33,662 nt of DNA from assembly GCA_029959665.1 (NCBI GenBank), contig JASCOI010000025.1:1-33662 (forward strand). Direction: 5' to 3'. Shown here in pieces: positions 7,219-15,212 of this stretch. Made by a program: the position numbers and the translations under genes. The stretch comes from Microbacteriaceae bacterium PS02333 (GTDB lineage Bacteria; Actinomycetota; Actinomycetes; Actinomycetales; Microbacteriaceae). Under the pieces are notes generated by a model. That model was not told the DNA's origin. It saw only the letters and a program-made list of their open reading frames with translations, and did no database searches. The stretch's first letter is position 1, and each line of letters begins with the position of its first letter.

Positions 7219-8669
7219 AGCATGCCGGGCTCGCCGAGCTCGTCGGGCATCAGGAAGAACGCCAGCTCCCACCGGGTCGACTCGCGGAACGCCCGGGCCA
7301 TGGCGCCCCTGACCGTCGGCGAGGCCGCGCGTGCGAGTTCCTCGACGAGATCCGTCGCACGGGCGCTCGACGCCGCGAAGCCCGGGTCGCCGTACGCCGC
7401 GATCCAGTCCGCGAACGGGTGTCCGACCGGTGCGGTGCCGAGCTGTGCGCCGACCCACGCGTACACGCGGAAGCAGGGCAGGACGGCGGCGGCGAGCACG
7501 GCCACGTCGGGGTGTGTCGCGGCCGCTGCCAGGTGCGCGAGGTAGCCGGCGCACGTCGGGTGCACGGGGTCGTCGGCGTGCGTGCCGGCGAGCCGGCGGT
7601 GGTGCAGGGTCGCCGCCTCCTCGCCGCAGCCGGCAGCGGCAGCCTCCCAGAACGCAGCGGCGTCGCCGGTCGTGCGGTGCCCGATCGCCGCGAGGTGCTG
7701 CTCGTACGCGCGGAGGTAGTGCACGTCCTGCGCGAGGTAGCCCGCGAACACGTCCGGCTCCAGCGTGCCGTCGGCCATCCGCCGGATGAACGGTGCCGCG
7801 ATCGTCGCGTCGAGCACCTCGCGGACGTCGTCCCACCAGGCACCCGTGAAGCGCGGTGTCGGCAGCGCGGCACGGACGAGCGCACCGTGGTCGATCGGCC
7901 CGTTGCCGCTCCCGACCTCGAGTGCGTCCGCGCCGGCGAGCGCCGCCGTCAGCCAGTCCTTCGCCGCACCGACGGCGACCTCCCAGTCGCCGTGGCGAGC
8001 GACGAGCGTCGCGATCGCGCTCGACAGGGAGCACCCGGTGCCGTGCGTGTTGGTCGTGTCCACCCGCGGCGCGGAGAACACCCTGACGGTGCCGTCCGGT
8101 GCGACGAGGACGTCGTCCGACCGGTCGCCGCCGGCGTGCCCGCCCTTCGCCAGCACGAGCACGTCCCACGGGGCGGCGACGCCCCGTGCCGCCGCGATCG
8201 GGTCCGTGTCGTCGACGCCCGCCAGTCCGGCGAGCACCGCCAGTTCGGAGCGGTTCGGCGTCACGAGGTCGGCCTCGGCGAGCAACCCGGTCATCGCCCG
8301 TTCCGCGTCCGCGTCGAGCAGCCGGTCGCCGCTCGTCGCGACCATCACGGGGTCGAGGACCACGACCGGCGGCCGGTTCGCGCGGAGCCAGTCGGTGACC
8401 TCACCCACGACCGCGGTCGTGCCGAGCATGCCGATCTTCACCGCGTCCACGACGACGTCGTCCGACACGGCGTCGAGCTGGTCGCGCAGGACACGGATGT
8501 CGGGCACGTGCACGGACCGGACGCCGCGGGTGTTCTGCGCGACGACGGCGGTCACGACCGCCATGCCGTAGCCGTCGTGCGCGGCGATCGCCTTGAGGTC
8601 GGCCTGCAGTCCGGCACCGCCGGTCGGATCGGTGCCGGCGATGCTCAGCACCCGGGGTGGCCGGCTCAC
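7215..8669 (-). CDS. thiD: Bifunctional HMP/HMP-P kinase and aminopyrimidine aminohydrolase (ThiD-TenA fusion)
   Basis: A 484-aa two-domain thiamine enzyme. Residues 1 to about 255 are ThiD, which phosphorylates HMP and HMP-P: GTDPTGGAGLQADL near the start and NTHGTGCSLSSAIA as the anion hole/catalytic loop. Residues about 280-484 are TenA, which hydrolyses aminopyrimidine thiamine breakdown products. Counterparts of the Bacillus subtilis TenA active residues are visible: Asp in YLAQDVHYL, Cys in AVLPCFRVY and Glu in RWELAFFL, so the TenA part looks active. Start GTG 8669 overlaps the thiE stop as GTGA. It is the last gene of the riboswitch-controlled operon. ThiD-TenA fusions occur elsewhere in Actinobacteria and in yeast Thi20. 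Confidence 0.95.
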   Translation of the reverse strand: MSRPPRVLSIAGTDPTGGAGLQADLKAIAAHDGYGMAVVTAVVAQNTRGVRSVHVPDIRVLRDQLDAVSDDVVVDAVKIGMLGTTAVVGEVTDWLRANRPPVVVLDPVMVATSGDRLLDADAERAMTGLLAEADLVTPNRSELAVLAGLAGVDDTDPIAAARGVAAPWDVLVLAKGGHAGGDRSDDVLVAPDGTVRVFSAPRVDTTNTHGTGCSLSSAIATLVARHGDWEVAVGAAKDWLTAALAGADALEVGSGNGPIDHGALVRAALPTPRFTGAWWDDVREVLDATIAAPFIRRMADGTLEPDVFAGYLAQDVHYLRAYEQHLAAIGHRTTGDAAAFWEAAAAGCGEEAATLHHRRLAGTHADDPVHPTCAGYLAHLAAAATHPDVAVLAAAVLPCFRVYAWVGAQLGTAPVGHPFADWIAAYGDPGFAASSARATDLVEELARAASPTVRGAMARAFRESTRWELAFFLMPDELGEPGML

Positions 8670-9319
8670 CGCGAGCCGCCCCAGGCCGCCACGTACGCCG
8701 AAGCCGCCGCGCCGGGGTCCGGTGCCGCACAGATCCCGGAGACGACGGCGACCCCCGCCGCGCCCGCAGCGTGCAGGGGTGCCACGTCGTCGAGGTCGAC
8801 GCCGCCGATCGCCACGCACGGCACGTCCGTTGCGGCGGCGAGGCGCGCGAACCCCTCGTGGCCGAGCGCCGGCGGGTGGTCCGCCTTCGTCGCGGTCGGG
8901 TGCACGACACCGACGCCGAGCAGGTCGACCGTCCCGCGGGGGAGCCGTGCCACGACGTCGAGGTGCGCCGGGGTGTTCGCGGTCAGCCCGACGTGCGCGT
9001 CCGGCCCGAGCAGTGCTCGCGCTGCCGTCACGGGGACGTCCGACTGTCCGAGGTGCACACCGGCCACCCGGTGCCCGGCATGCCGAGCAGCGAGGGCGAC
9101 GTCGAGCCGGTCGTCGACCACCACGGCGGCACGGTCGCCCACCGCGTCGGCGACGGCTGCCGTCAGCGCGAGGAGGTCCCTGGCGCTCGCGTGCTTGTCC
9201 CGCACCTGCACGATCCGGACCCCGGCGTGCACGGCAGCCCGGACGACACCGAGCACCCCGTGGCCGTACCGGTCGCAGAGCGCGCCGTCGGTGACCAGGT
9301 AGACACCGGGGCCGGTCAC
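8666..9319 (-). CDS. thiE: Thiamine phosphate synthase
   Basis: 217 aa. ThiE couples HMP-PP with thiazole phosphate to give thiamine phosphate. Motifs in order: [23 protein letters not shown] (substrate phosphate/pyrimidine site), [50 protein letters not shown] and [12 protein letters not shown], all in the normal TIM-barrel order. It starts at GTG 9319, overlapping the thiM stop as GTGA, and ends in a GTGA overlap with thiD-tenA. Translation of the three genes is thus probably coupled, and control by the leader riboswitch would spread through the operon. Confidence 0.96.
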   Translation of the reverse strand: MTGPGVYLVTDGALCDRYGHGVLGVVRAAVHAGVRIVQVRDKHASARDLLALTAAVADAVGDRAAVVVDDRLDVALAARHAGHRVAGVHLGQSDVPVTAARALLGPDAHVGLTANTPAHLDVVARLPRGTVDLLGVGVVHPTATKADHPPALGHEGFARLAAATDVPCVAIGGVDLDDVAPLHAAGAAGVAVVSGICAAPDPGAAASAYVAAWGGSR

Positions 9320-10167
9320 GCGGGGACCTCCTCGGTGATGCGGGCCGTGGCGACGACGTCGTCGGGAGTCAGGGACGCCAGCCGGTCGAGGAACAGCGGC
9401 TGGAACGTCCCGGGACCACCGGCGTCCCGCGCGGCGAGCTCCGCGGCGATGGTGTGCACCGCGGTGCCGGCGACGGCCGCGGCGAGCGGGTCGTCCGGGG
9501 CGACGGACGTGAACGCCGCGATCACCGCGCCGAGTGCGCACCCGCCGCCGGTGATCCGGGTGAGGAGCTCCGTCCCGTTCGCGATCCGGACCACCGTGCC
9601 GGACCCGCCGGGGGCACCGGTGCCGGCCACCAGGTCGACGGGACCCGACACGGCCACGGTGCCCACGAGCCTCCCGGCTGCGTCGACGGCGGACGCACGC
9701 GCGTCGTCTGTGCCGGCCGTGCTGTCGACCCCGCGCCCACCGGCGGAGTCGCCGAGCAGGGCGAGGACTTCGGACGCGTTGCCGCGGAGCACCGTCGGAC
9801 CGAGGCCCAGCAGCTCGCGGGCCAGGGCGGTGCGCACCGGGAGCGACCCGACCGCCACTGGGTCGAGGACCCACGGGGTGCCGTGCTCGGCCGCGGCGCG
9901 GGCGGCCTCGACGGACGCGGCCCGGAGCTCGGCGTGCGGCGTGCCGGTGTTCACGAGCAGTGCGTCGGCGACCCGGGCGAACGGGCCCGCCTCCGTCGGC
10001 ACGTCGACCATCGCGGCCGAGGCACCGAGTGCGAGCAGCACGTTCGCGGTGACGTTCTGCACCACCGAGTTCGTGATGCACTGCACGAGCGGTGCCCTGG
10101 ACCTGACGGCCTCGAGCAGTTCGGCGGAACGGTCGGCCCAGGCAGGAGCGGGCGCAGGAGTGTTCAT
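9316..10167 (-). CDS. thiM: Hydroxyethylthiazole kinase
   Basis: 283 aa. ThiM phosphorylates 5-(2-hydroxyethyl)-4-methylthiazole to supply ThiE during thiamine salvage. Diagnostic stretches: [20 protein letters not shown] near the N-terminus, [19 protein letters not shown] and the catalytic loop [14 protein letters not shown]. It is the first gene of the operon and lies just behind a TPP riboswitch. The AGGG at about 10175-10178 that would serve as its ribosome binding site is the 3' end of the riboswitch fold, which implies control of translation start. There is no thiC, thiG or thiS in view, so this operon serves salvage rather than de novo synthesis. Confidence 0.96.
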   Translation of the reverse strand: MNTPAPAPAWADRSAELLEAVRSRAPLVQCITNSVVQNVTANVLLALGASAAMVDVPTEAGPFARVADALLVNTGTPHAELRAASVEAARAAAEHGTPWVLDPVAVGSLPVRTALARELLGLGPTVLRGNASEVLALLGDSAGGRGVDSTAGTDDARASAVDAAGRLVGTVAVSGPVDLVAGTGAPGGSGTVVRIANGTELLTRITGGGCALGAVIAAFTSVAPDDPLAAAVAGTAVHTIAAELAARDAGGPGTFQPLFLDRLASLTPDDVVATARITEEVPA

Positions 10168-10171
10168 CGGA

Positions 10172-10250
10172 CGATCCCTTCGCGAGTACGAACTCGAGCA
10201 GGTTCGACGGGTGTGATCTCAGCCGCCGGATGCGGCACCCCGTGTCTTCG
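10172..10250 (-). promoter_or_regulatory. TPP riboswitch (THI element)
   Basis: On the minus strand the leader of thiM carries the THI-box in the right order: ACACGGGGTGCC, then GGCTGAGATCACACCCG, then GAACCTGCTCGAGTTCGTAC, and CGCGAAGGGATCG at the end. These are the conserved CUGAGA (pyrimidine-binding) and ACCUGAUC-like (pyrophosphate-binding) segments of the thiamine pyrophosphate aptamer. The end of the fold includes the thiM Shine-Dalgarno, so ligand binding should block translation of the coupled thiM-thiE-thiD genes. Confidence 0.95.
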
Positions 10251-10298
10251 GACGAAACGGTACACGACCTCCGCGGTCACATGACGGGTGCCGTGTGA

Positions 10299-10304
10299 CA
10301 GGCT
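10299..10304 (+). promoter_or_regulatory. -10-like CAGGCT, leaderless start of the Nudix gene
   Basis: CAGGCT, six bases, then GTG 10311, with no Shine-Dalgarno. It departs by one base from the TAnnnT form seen at other starts in the window. Confidence 0.35.
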
Positions 10305-10310
10305 TGGGGC

Positions 10311-11204
10311 GTGCCAGACGCGCTGCCCCCAGGTCCGCCGCCAGGTCCCCGCGACCCCGGCGACGCCTGGGCGTACGGACCCGACGGCACCAAGGCGTGG
10401 GGGGTGTTCGGCGCCGCCGGCCTGCTCGTCGACGACGGCCACGGCCGCGTCCTGCTCCAGCACCGCGTCGAGTGGAGCCACCACGGCGGCACGTGGGGGA
10501 TCCCCGGCGGCGCCCGGCACGAGCACGAGGACGCGGTCACCGGAGCACTCCGCGAGTCCGCCGAGGAAGCCGGTGTGCCGCAGGGCGGGGTCGACCTGCG
10601 CCACACGTCGGTGCTCGACCTCGGGTTCTGGACGTACACGACCGTGGTGGGGCGGGCCTCCCGTCCGTTCGAGCCGGTCATCGCGGACCGGGAGAGCCTC
10701 GCGCTGTCGTGGGTCCCCGTCGACGAGGTCGACGACCTGCCGCTGCACCCGGGCTTCGGCGCGTCGTGGCCGGCGCTCCGGGACGCGATCGGCGTCACCC
10801 CGCACGTCGTGGTCGATGCCGCGAACGTCGTCGGCAGCGTGCCGGACGGCTGGTGGAAGGACCGGGCCGGTGCTGCCGCTCGCTTGATCGACGGGGTGAC
10901 GGCGCTCGCCGCGGTGGGTGTCCCCGCGCCGCTGATCGACCTCGGGTTCACGCGGTGGTGGCCGCGGTGGACCGTCGTGCTCGAGGGGGACGCCCGTGGG
11001 GCCGCTCCTGCCCTGTCCGACGGGGTGGAGGTCGTCCGTGCCGATGGTTCCGGGGACGACGCGATCGTCGCCGCTGCCTCGGCTGCGGTCGCCGCCGGGC
11101 ACGCCCCCGTGGTCGTCGTGACGGCCGACCGGGAGCTCCGCGCCCGCGTCGAGGCGCTCGGCGCGACGTCCCGCGGCCCGTCCTGGCTTCGCGACCAGCT
11201 GTAG
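10311..11204 (+). CDS. Nudix hydrolase with C-terminal NYN/PIN-like domain
   Basis: 297 aa. Residues 30-160 are a Nudix domain with an intact box: Gly67-x5-Glu73-x7-Arg81-Glu82-x2-Glu85-Glu86-x-Gly88 (GGARHEHEDAVTGALRESAE, then EAGV), so it should cleave a nucleoside diphosphate linked to another moiety. Residues 163-297 look like a NYN/PIN nuclease fold: VVVDAANVVG (Asp169, Asn172), GSGDDAIVAAA (Asp249/Asp250) and VVTADRELRARVEALGA (Asp273). This spacing of acidic residues resembles YacP/Rae1-type RNases. The second assignment is by pattern only. GTG 10311 gives the only start before the conserved AWGVFGAAGLLV. The gene stands alone, divergent from the thiamine operon. Confidence 0.85.
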   Translation: MPDALPPGPPPGPRDPGDAWAYGPDGTKAWGVFGAAGLLVDDGHGRVLLQHRVEWSHHGGTWGIPGGARHEHEDAVTGALRESAEEAGVPQGGVDLRHTSVLDLGFWTYTTVVGRASRPFEPVIADRESLALSWVPVDEVDDLPLHPGFGASWPALRDAIGVTPHVVVDAANVVGSVPDGWWKDRAGAAARLIDGVTALAAVGVPAPLIDLGFTRWWPRWTVVLEGDARGAAPALSDGVEVVRADGSGDDAIVAAASAAVAAGHAPVVVVTADRELRARVEALGATSRGPSWLRDQL

Positions 11205-11223
11205 GCGCGGCCCGGCGGTGCCC

Positions 11224-12477
11224 CTACGCCGGGATGTGGCGGCGCGACGAGACCAGCACCGCGATCCACGACACGACGCCGATCGCCACGATCACCCAGA
11301 GGACGAGCGGCAGCGCCACGACGTTCGCCACCGCGGCGATGACGGCCGGCGCGAGGAACCCCGCGTACGCGGCCGCGTAGAACACCCCGGTCAGCCCGGC
11401 GAGGTCCCGAGCGCCCGCGATCCGCTGCACCTCGAGCAAGGACGACACGAGTGCGATGCCGATCCCGACGCCGATCACCACGTTCGCCGCGATGCCGATC
11501 CACACCGACTGCAGCTCGATCGCGACGGTGACGATCGCGATCCCGATGGTCATCAGGAGCACCGCAGTCGCGATGCCCCGCGCCGACGTGATCGAGTGCA
11601 CGTGCTTCGCGAGCGGCTGGACCGCGCTCGACACCCCGAGGGCCACGACCGTCGCCGCCGTGGCGAAGACGAGTCCCCAGGTGCCGGTCGCCCCCTCGAG
11701 CCGGGTCGGCAGGTACCCGTACCCGATCGCGGCGGACCCGAAGATCCACGGTGCCCCGATGAGCACCACCCGGGTGAACCGACGGTGCCCGGCGCTCGGG
11801 ACGCGGAGCTGCCGCCACCACGGGCCGGCGAGCCCACCGGAGCGCTGGGTCTCCGGCGTCCGCCAGACGATCACGGCGAAGGGCAGCGCGACGGCGATGT
11901 GGACGAGGAAGGGCAGGACCTCGGGGATCGGGCCCCACTGCGCGATGAGTCCGGCGACGAGTGCACCGGAGGCGGATCCGAGGGTGAACGCCAGCGACGC
12001 GCGACGGGCTCCGGATCCGCTGTCCGCCGTCGGGTCGAACCGTCCCTGCGAGAGCTCCTTCACCCAGCTGTTGCCGACGGCCATCGCGATGCCGACGGTG
12101 ACCCCCGCGAACAGGCGCCCCGCCATCAGGAAACCGGGGCCGAACGGGCCGAGCGCGAGCAGGCCGCTGCCGACGACGGCGGAGGCCATGCCCGCGAGCA
12201 TGAGCGGGCGTCGGCCGTGCCGGTCGGACAGGGACCCGGCGACGAGGAGCGCCGGCGCGAGTCCGAGCACGTACACGCCGAGGAACACGTTCACGAGCAC
12301 GGACGAGTAGTGCGCGCGCTGTTCGTACATCAGCAGCAGCGGGCTGAACTGGTTGCCGCCCCACGAGCACACGAACACGGCACCCCAGACGGCGACCCAC
12401 GGCATCACCCGGGCGCTGGACCCGGCCCTGGGGACCGCCAGCGAGCCGGTCGTCGGGATCGACCCGGTGGCGCTCAC
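11224..12477 (-). CDS. MFS transporter in a GntR operon
   Basis: 417 aa, about 12 membrane segments. The loop between segments 2 and 3 has the MFS signature GSLSDRHGRRPLMLAG (motif A, G-x-L-x-D-R-x-G-R-R). The central loop after PETQRSGGL divides two six-helix halves. The start at GTG 12477 overlaps the GntR stop as GTGA, so the transporter is translated from the regulator's message. This arrangement suggests a transporter whose substrate is also sensed by the regulator. Direction and substrate cannot be told from the sequence. No terminator-like hairpin was noticed in the 19 bp before the convergent Nudix gene's stop. Confidence 0.92.
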   Translation of the reverse strand: MSATGSIPTTGSLAVPRAGSSARVMPWVAVWGAVFVCSWGGNQFSPLLLMYEQRAHYSSVLVNVFLGVYVLGLAPALLVAGSLSDRHGRRPLMLAGMASAVVGSGLLALGPFGPGFLMAGRLFAGVTVGIAMAVGNSWVKELSQGRFDPTADSGSGARRASLAFTLGSASGALVAGLIAQWGPIPEVLPFLVHIAVALPFAVIVWRTPETQRSGGLAGPWWRQLRVPSAGHRRFTRVVLIGAPWIFGSAAIGYGYLPTRLEGATGTWGLVFATAATVVALGVSSAVQPLAKHVHSITSARGIATAVLLMTIGIAIVTVAIELQSVWIGIAANVVIGVGIGIALVSSLLEVQRIAGARDLAGLTGVFYAAAYAGFLAPAVIAAVANVVALPLVLWVIVAIGVVSWIAVLVSSRRHIPA

Positions 12478-13115
12478 AGTGCGCCCCGGTGCGACGCGAC
12501 GTGCGCGCTGAGCACCTCGGCGTAGCGTGCGGCGTCGCCGTCGTCGAGCGCTCGGGCGAGTGCACGGTGGTCGTCGAGCGATGCCTGCAGCTGGGACGGT
12601 TGCACCCGCATCAGCTGGTGTCGGAGCCGTTGCTGCCGATCCCGCAGCGTCCGGGCGAACAGGACGGCGATCGCGTTCCGCGACGCGCCGATCACGGCAC
12701 CGTGGAACTCCGCGTCCACCTCGATGAACCGGTCGACGTCGCCGTCGCGGACGGCCGCCTCCTGCTCGGCGAGCATGGCCTGGAGGCTCGGGGCCAGGTC
12801 CGCCACGCGGCCGTCGGTGACGACGCGGGTCGCGGCGGTCGACTCGATCGCCTCGCGCATCTCGAGCACGTCCGCCGCCTCGTTCGGGGACATCGGGCGG
12901 ACGACGGCGCCCTTGCGTGACTCCAGCGCGATGAGCTCCTCGGCCGCGAGGCGGAGGAACGCCTCGTGCACCGGCGTCCGGGAGACGCCGAGGTCCTGGC
13001 AGATGGCGTTCTCGCTGATGGCGGTCCCGCCGGCGAGGTCTCCGCGGATGATCGCCCGCTTGACGTGGTCGTAGGCGCGGTCGGATGCCGCCTGGGTCGT
13101 CGCCGTGCTGTTCAC
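12474..13115 (-). CDS. GntR family transcriptional regulator (FadR/FCD type)
   Basis: 213 aa. The N-terminal winged helix (YDHVKRAIIRGDLAGGTAIS, then ENAICQDLGVSRTPVHEAFL) is a standard GntR domain. The all-helical C-terminus contains the FCD metal/ligand pattern: Asp and two histidines in VDAEFHGAVIGAS and DDHRALARALDDGDA. Start GTG 13115 is preceded by TAGGAT at a 7-base distance and no Shine-Dalgarno, so it is probably leaderless. Three GCATGC clusters in 13133-13193 are candidate operators overlapping its promoter. It is the first gene of an operon with the MFS transporter. Confidence 0.93.
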   Translation of the reverse strand: MNSTATTQAASDRAYDHVKRAIIRGDLAGGTAISENAICQDLGVSRTPVHEAFLRLAAEELIALESRKGAVVRPMSPNEAADVLEMREAIESTAATRVVTDGRVADLAPSLQAMLAEQEAAVRDGDVDRFIEVDAEFHGAVIGASRNAIAVLFARTLRDRQQRLRHQLMRVQPSQLQASLDDHRALARALDDGDAARYAEVLSAHVASHRGAL

Positions 13116-13122
13116 GGCCACG

Positions 13123-13128
13123 ATCCTA
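13123..13128 (-). promoter_or_regulatory. -10 element TAGGAT of the GntR-MFS operon
   Basis: On the minus strand TAGGAT is followed by seven bases and GTG 13115. The palindrome TTGCATGCAA starts five bases upstream of it, where a repressor would block RNA polymerase. Confidence 0.5.
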
Positions 13129-13132
13129 CGCC

Positions 13133-13193
13133 TTGCATGCAACGCTGCATGCTCCCGAGCGCCTGGCCGTTCACCGCACTCGCGCATGCATGC
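13133..13193. promoter_or_regulatory. Cluster of GCATGC palindromes, GntR operator candidates
   Basis: TTGCATGCAA (13133-13142) is a perfect palindrome. A second GCATGC follows at 13147-13152, and an overlapping pair GCATGCATGC at 13184-13193. All lie in the 200-bp region between GntR and the divergent phosphotransferase, so one regulator could control both directions. The first site overlaps the GntR promoter. Confidence 0.5.
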
Positions 13194-13226
13194 GGATGGA
13201 TCGCGACATCGCAGCGCCCGGGCGGA

Positions 13227-13232
13227 TACGCT
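13227..13232 (+). promoter_or_regulatory. -10 element TACGCT for the phosphotransferase-HTH_42 operon
   Basis: TACGCT sits in GATACGCTTG, a ten-base word found again at the promoter of the FHA gene (26317-26326). It would give a leader of about 80 bases to ATG 13319, which has its own AGGAG. Confidence 0.4.
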
Positions 13233-13318
13233 TGCCTCCACGCCGGTGCCCGTCAACGGAGGCGATCGCGCCGGCCATGGCACGTCAACGACGACGACCA
13301 CGACAGGAGCGGGCACTC

Positions 13319-14065
13319 ATGGAGCGCATCACCAAGGCCGACGACCGGGTCCACCGTCCCGCGGGGCCGTGGACCCCCACCGTCCACCGGCTGCTCGCGC
13401 ACCTCCACGAACAGGGCTTCGTGGCCGCGCCGGAGCCGATCGAGCTCGACAACACGCTCGAAACCGTGTCGTTCGTCCCGGGTGTCGCGGGCGAGTACCC
13501 GTGGACCGAGGATGTCGCGAGCGAAGCCGCACTCGTCACGAGCGCCCGGATGCTCCGGCACTACCACGACGCCGCGGCGACGTTCCCGCTCGACCAGGAC
13601 GCCGACGTGTGGTCGCAGCGCCCGTCCACCCCGGTCGAGACCGTCGTGCACGGTGACTTCGCGCCGTACAACTGCGTCTACGACGGCATCGCCGCGGTCG
13701 GCATCATCGACTTCGACACGGCCCACCCCGGCCCGCGGGTCTGGGACGTCGCGAGCGCGGTGTACCGGTTCGCGCCGTTCACCACCGGAGCCGTCGAGGG
13801 CGCGACCGCCCCGACGCTCGACGCCCGACTCGCGCGGGCCGCGGAGTTCTGCCGCGCCTACGGGCTCGACGAGGCGTCCCGGTCGGTGCTCGCGCCGACG
13901 ATGCTCGCCTCGATCACCGCACTCCTCACGCTGCTCGAGACCGAGGCTGCAGCCGGGAACCCGAAGTTCGTCAGCGACCTCGAGCACGGCCACGCCGACC
14001 TGTACCGCGCCGACGCGGCGTACATCGAGCAGCACGCCGACGACATCACCCGAGCAGTGGTGTGA
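13319..14065 (+). CDS. Phosphotransferase of the APH (aminoglycoside phosphotransferase-like) family
   Basis: 248 aa, small-molecule kinase fold. The C-lobe has the catalytic Brenner motif HGDFAPYN (His111, Asp113, Asn118) and the metal-binding IDFDTA (Asp131, Asp133). The N-lobe is short and begins with VHRPAGPWTPTVHRLLAHL, typical of a compact actinobacterial subfamily rather than of true resistance enzymes; the ATP-binding Lys of full-length APH enzymes is not obvious. ATG 13319 has AGGAG nine bases upstream; another ATG at 13277 would add a basic 14-residue leader. The stop overlaps the next gene as GTGA. The substrate is unknown, and an antibiotic resistance role is not supported by the sequence alone. 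Confidence 0.87.
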   Translation: MERITKADDRVHRPAGPWTPTVHRLLAHLHEQGFVAAPEPIELDNTLETVSFVPGVAGEYPWTEDVASEAALVTSARMLRHYHDAAATFPLDQDADVWSQRPSTPVETVVHGDFAPYNCVYDGIAAVGIIDFDTAHPGPRVWDVASAVYRFAPFTTGAVEGATAPTLDARLARAAEFCRAYGLDEASRSVLAPTMLASITALLTLLETEAAAGNPKFVSDLEHGHADLYRADAAYIEQHADDITRAVV

Positions 14066-15144
14066 CCCGGGCGCCGACACCGGCGGCCCTCCGCTCGATG
14101 CGCCTCGCCGCGCAGCGCATCGGGGCCCGGGGCGGAACGGCGCTCGACGTCGTCACCCACATGACGGCATTGCAGGGACAGGACCTCGGCCAGTCGCTGT
14201 GGGCGATCGGTGCCAGAGCTGTCGGCCTGACGCGGTCGGACGTGCACGCCGCGTTCGACCGGGGCGAGTTCGTCCGGTCGTGGCCGATGCGCGGCACCCT
14301 GCACGTGCTGCGTGCCGACGACCTCCGGATGCTCCTCTCCCTGACCGGGGCCAGGACCATCCGCCAGACCGCCAGGCGTGCCGCGGAGCTCGGACTCGAC
14401 GAGGCCACCGTCGACCGTGCCCGGACGCTCACCGTCGCGGCGCTCGAGGGCGGTCGTTCCCTGGACCGCGACGGCGTGCTCGCCCGCTACCGGGACGCCG
14501 GCATCGACCCGGCCGGCGGGCGCGGCTACCACCTGCTGTTCCGGTTGGCGCAGGAGGGGCTCGTCGCGTGGGGCCCGATGAGCCGCGTCGGGCAGGACCT
14601 CGTGCTCCTCGACGAGTGGGCACCCGCGGCGTCGCCCGTCCCGGGTCGCGACGACGCCCTTCGACGCACGATCCTCGGCTTCCTCCGCGGCAGAGGACCG
14701 GCGACCGAGGTCGACGCCGCGAGCTGGACGAAGCTGCCCCTCGGGGAGGTCCGACGTGGTGTCGCGGCAGCGGGCGACACGATCGAGGACCTCGGCGGAG
14801 GACTCCTCGCGCTCGCGGACCGGCCGGCACCCGGCGGCACCGCGACCGGGCAGCTCCTGCCCGGGTTCGACGAGTACCTGCTCGGGTACGCGGACCGCAC
14901 CGGGCACCTCGACGCCGTGCACGCCGACCGCGTCGTGCCGGGCGGCAACGGCATCTTCCTGCCGATGGTCGCGCACCGCGGGCAGGTCGTCGGCACCTGG
15001 AAGCGCACCGAACGCACGCGCGACGTCCGTGTCACCGTGGCTCCGTTCACGCCGCTCACCCCGACAGCGAGTCGCGCCGTCGAGACGGCAGCGACGGCGT
15101 ACGCCCGGTTCGTCGGCCTCCCGCTCACCCTCGACCTGGGCTGA
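14062..15144 (+). CDS. Winged-helix DNA-binding protein of the HTH_42 family (AlkZ/YcaQ-like DNA glycosylase candidate)
   Basis: 360 aa. The pattern of HTH_42 proteins is visible from end to end: LRSMRLAAQRI, VTHMTALQGQDLGQSLWAIG, the conserved FVRSWPMRGTLHVLRADDLR, then tandem winged helices, and the late block LLPGFDEYLLGYADR. In the studied members (Streptomyces AlkZ, E. coli YcaQ/AlkX) a Q-x-Q pair near this position unhooks alkylated or cross-linked bases; here Gln38-Gly-Gln40 occupies that place. A glycosylase role is therefore an inference, and many relatives are annotated only as DNA-binding. Its GTG start overlaps the phosphotransferase stop, so the two are made together. Confidence 0.85.
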   Translation: MTRAPTPAALRSMRLAAQRIGARGGTALDVVTHMTALQGQDLGQSLWAIGARAVGLTRSDVHAAFDRGEFVRSWPMRGTLHVLRADDLRMLLSLTGARTIRQTARRAAELGLDEATVDRARTLTVAALEGGRSLDRDGVLARYRDAGIDPAGGRGYHLLFRLAQEGLVAWGPMSRVGQDLVLLDEWAPAASPVPGRDDALRRTILGFLRGRGPATEVDAASWTKLPLGEVRRGVAAAGDTIEDLGGGLLALADRPAPGGTATGQLLPGFDEYLLGYADRTGHLDAVHADRVVPGGNGIFLPMVAHRGQVVGTWKRTERTRDVRVTVAPFTPLTPTASRAVETAATAYARFVGLPLTLDLG

Positions 15145-15212
15145 TCGTTCCAGCGACTGCCCAGCATCCGTGCGGCTGCTCCCGACGCTCCCTCGGGTAA
15201 TGTTCCAAGGCC

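Noticed and set aside
6642-9302. 886-codon plus-strand frame over the thiamine genes
   Set aside because: Mirror frame of thiD-tenA and thiE, which have complete motifs.
13319-14065. Antibiotic resistance gene
   Set aside because: The fold is APH-like, but the short N-lobe places it in a broad kinase-like family without known resistance function.
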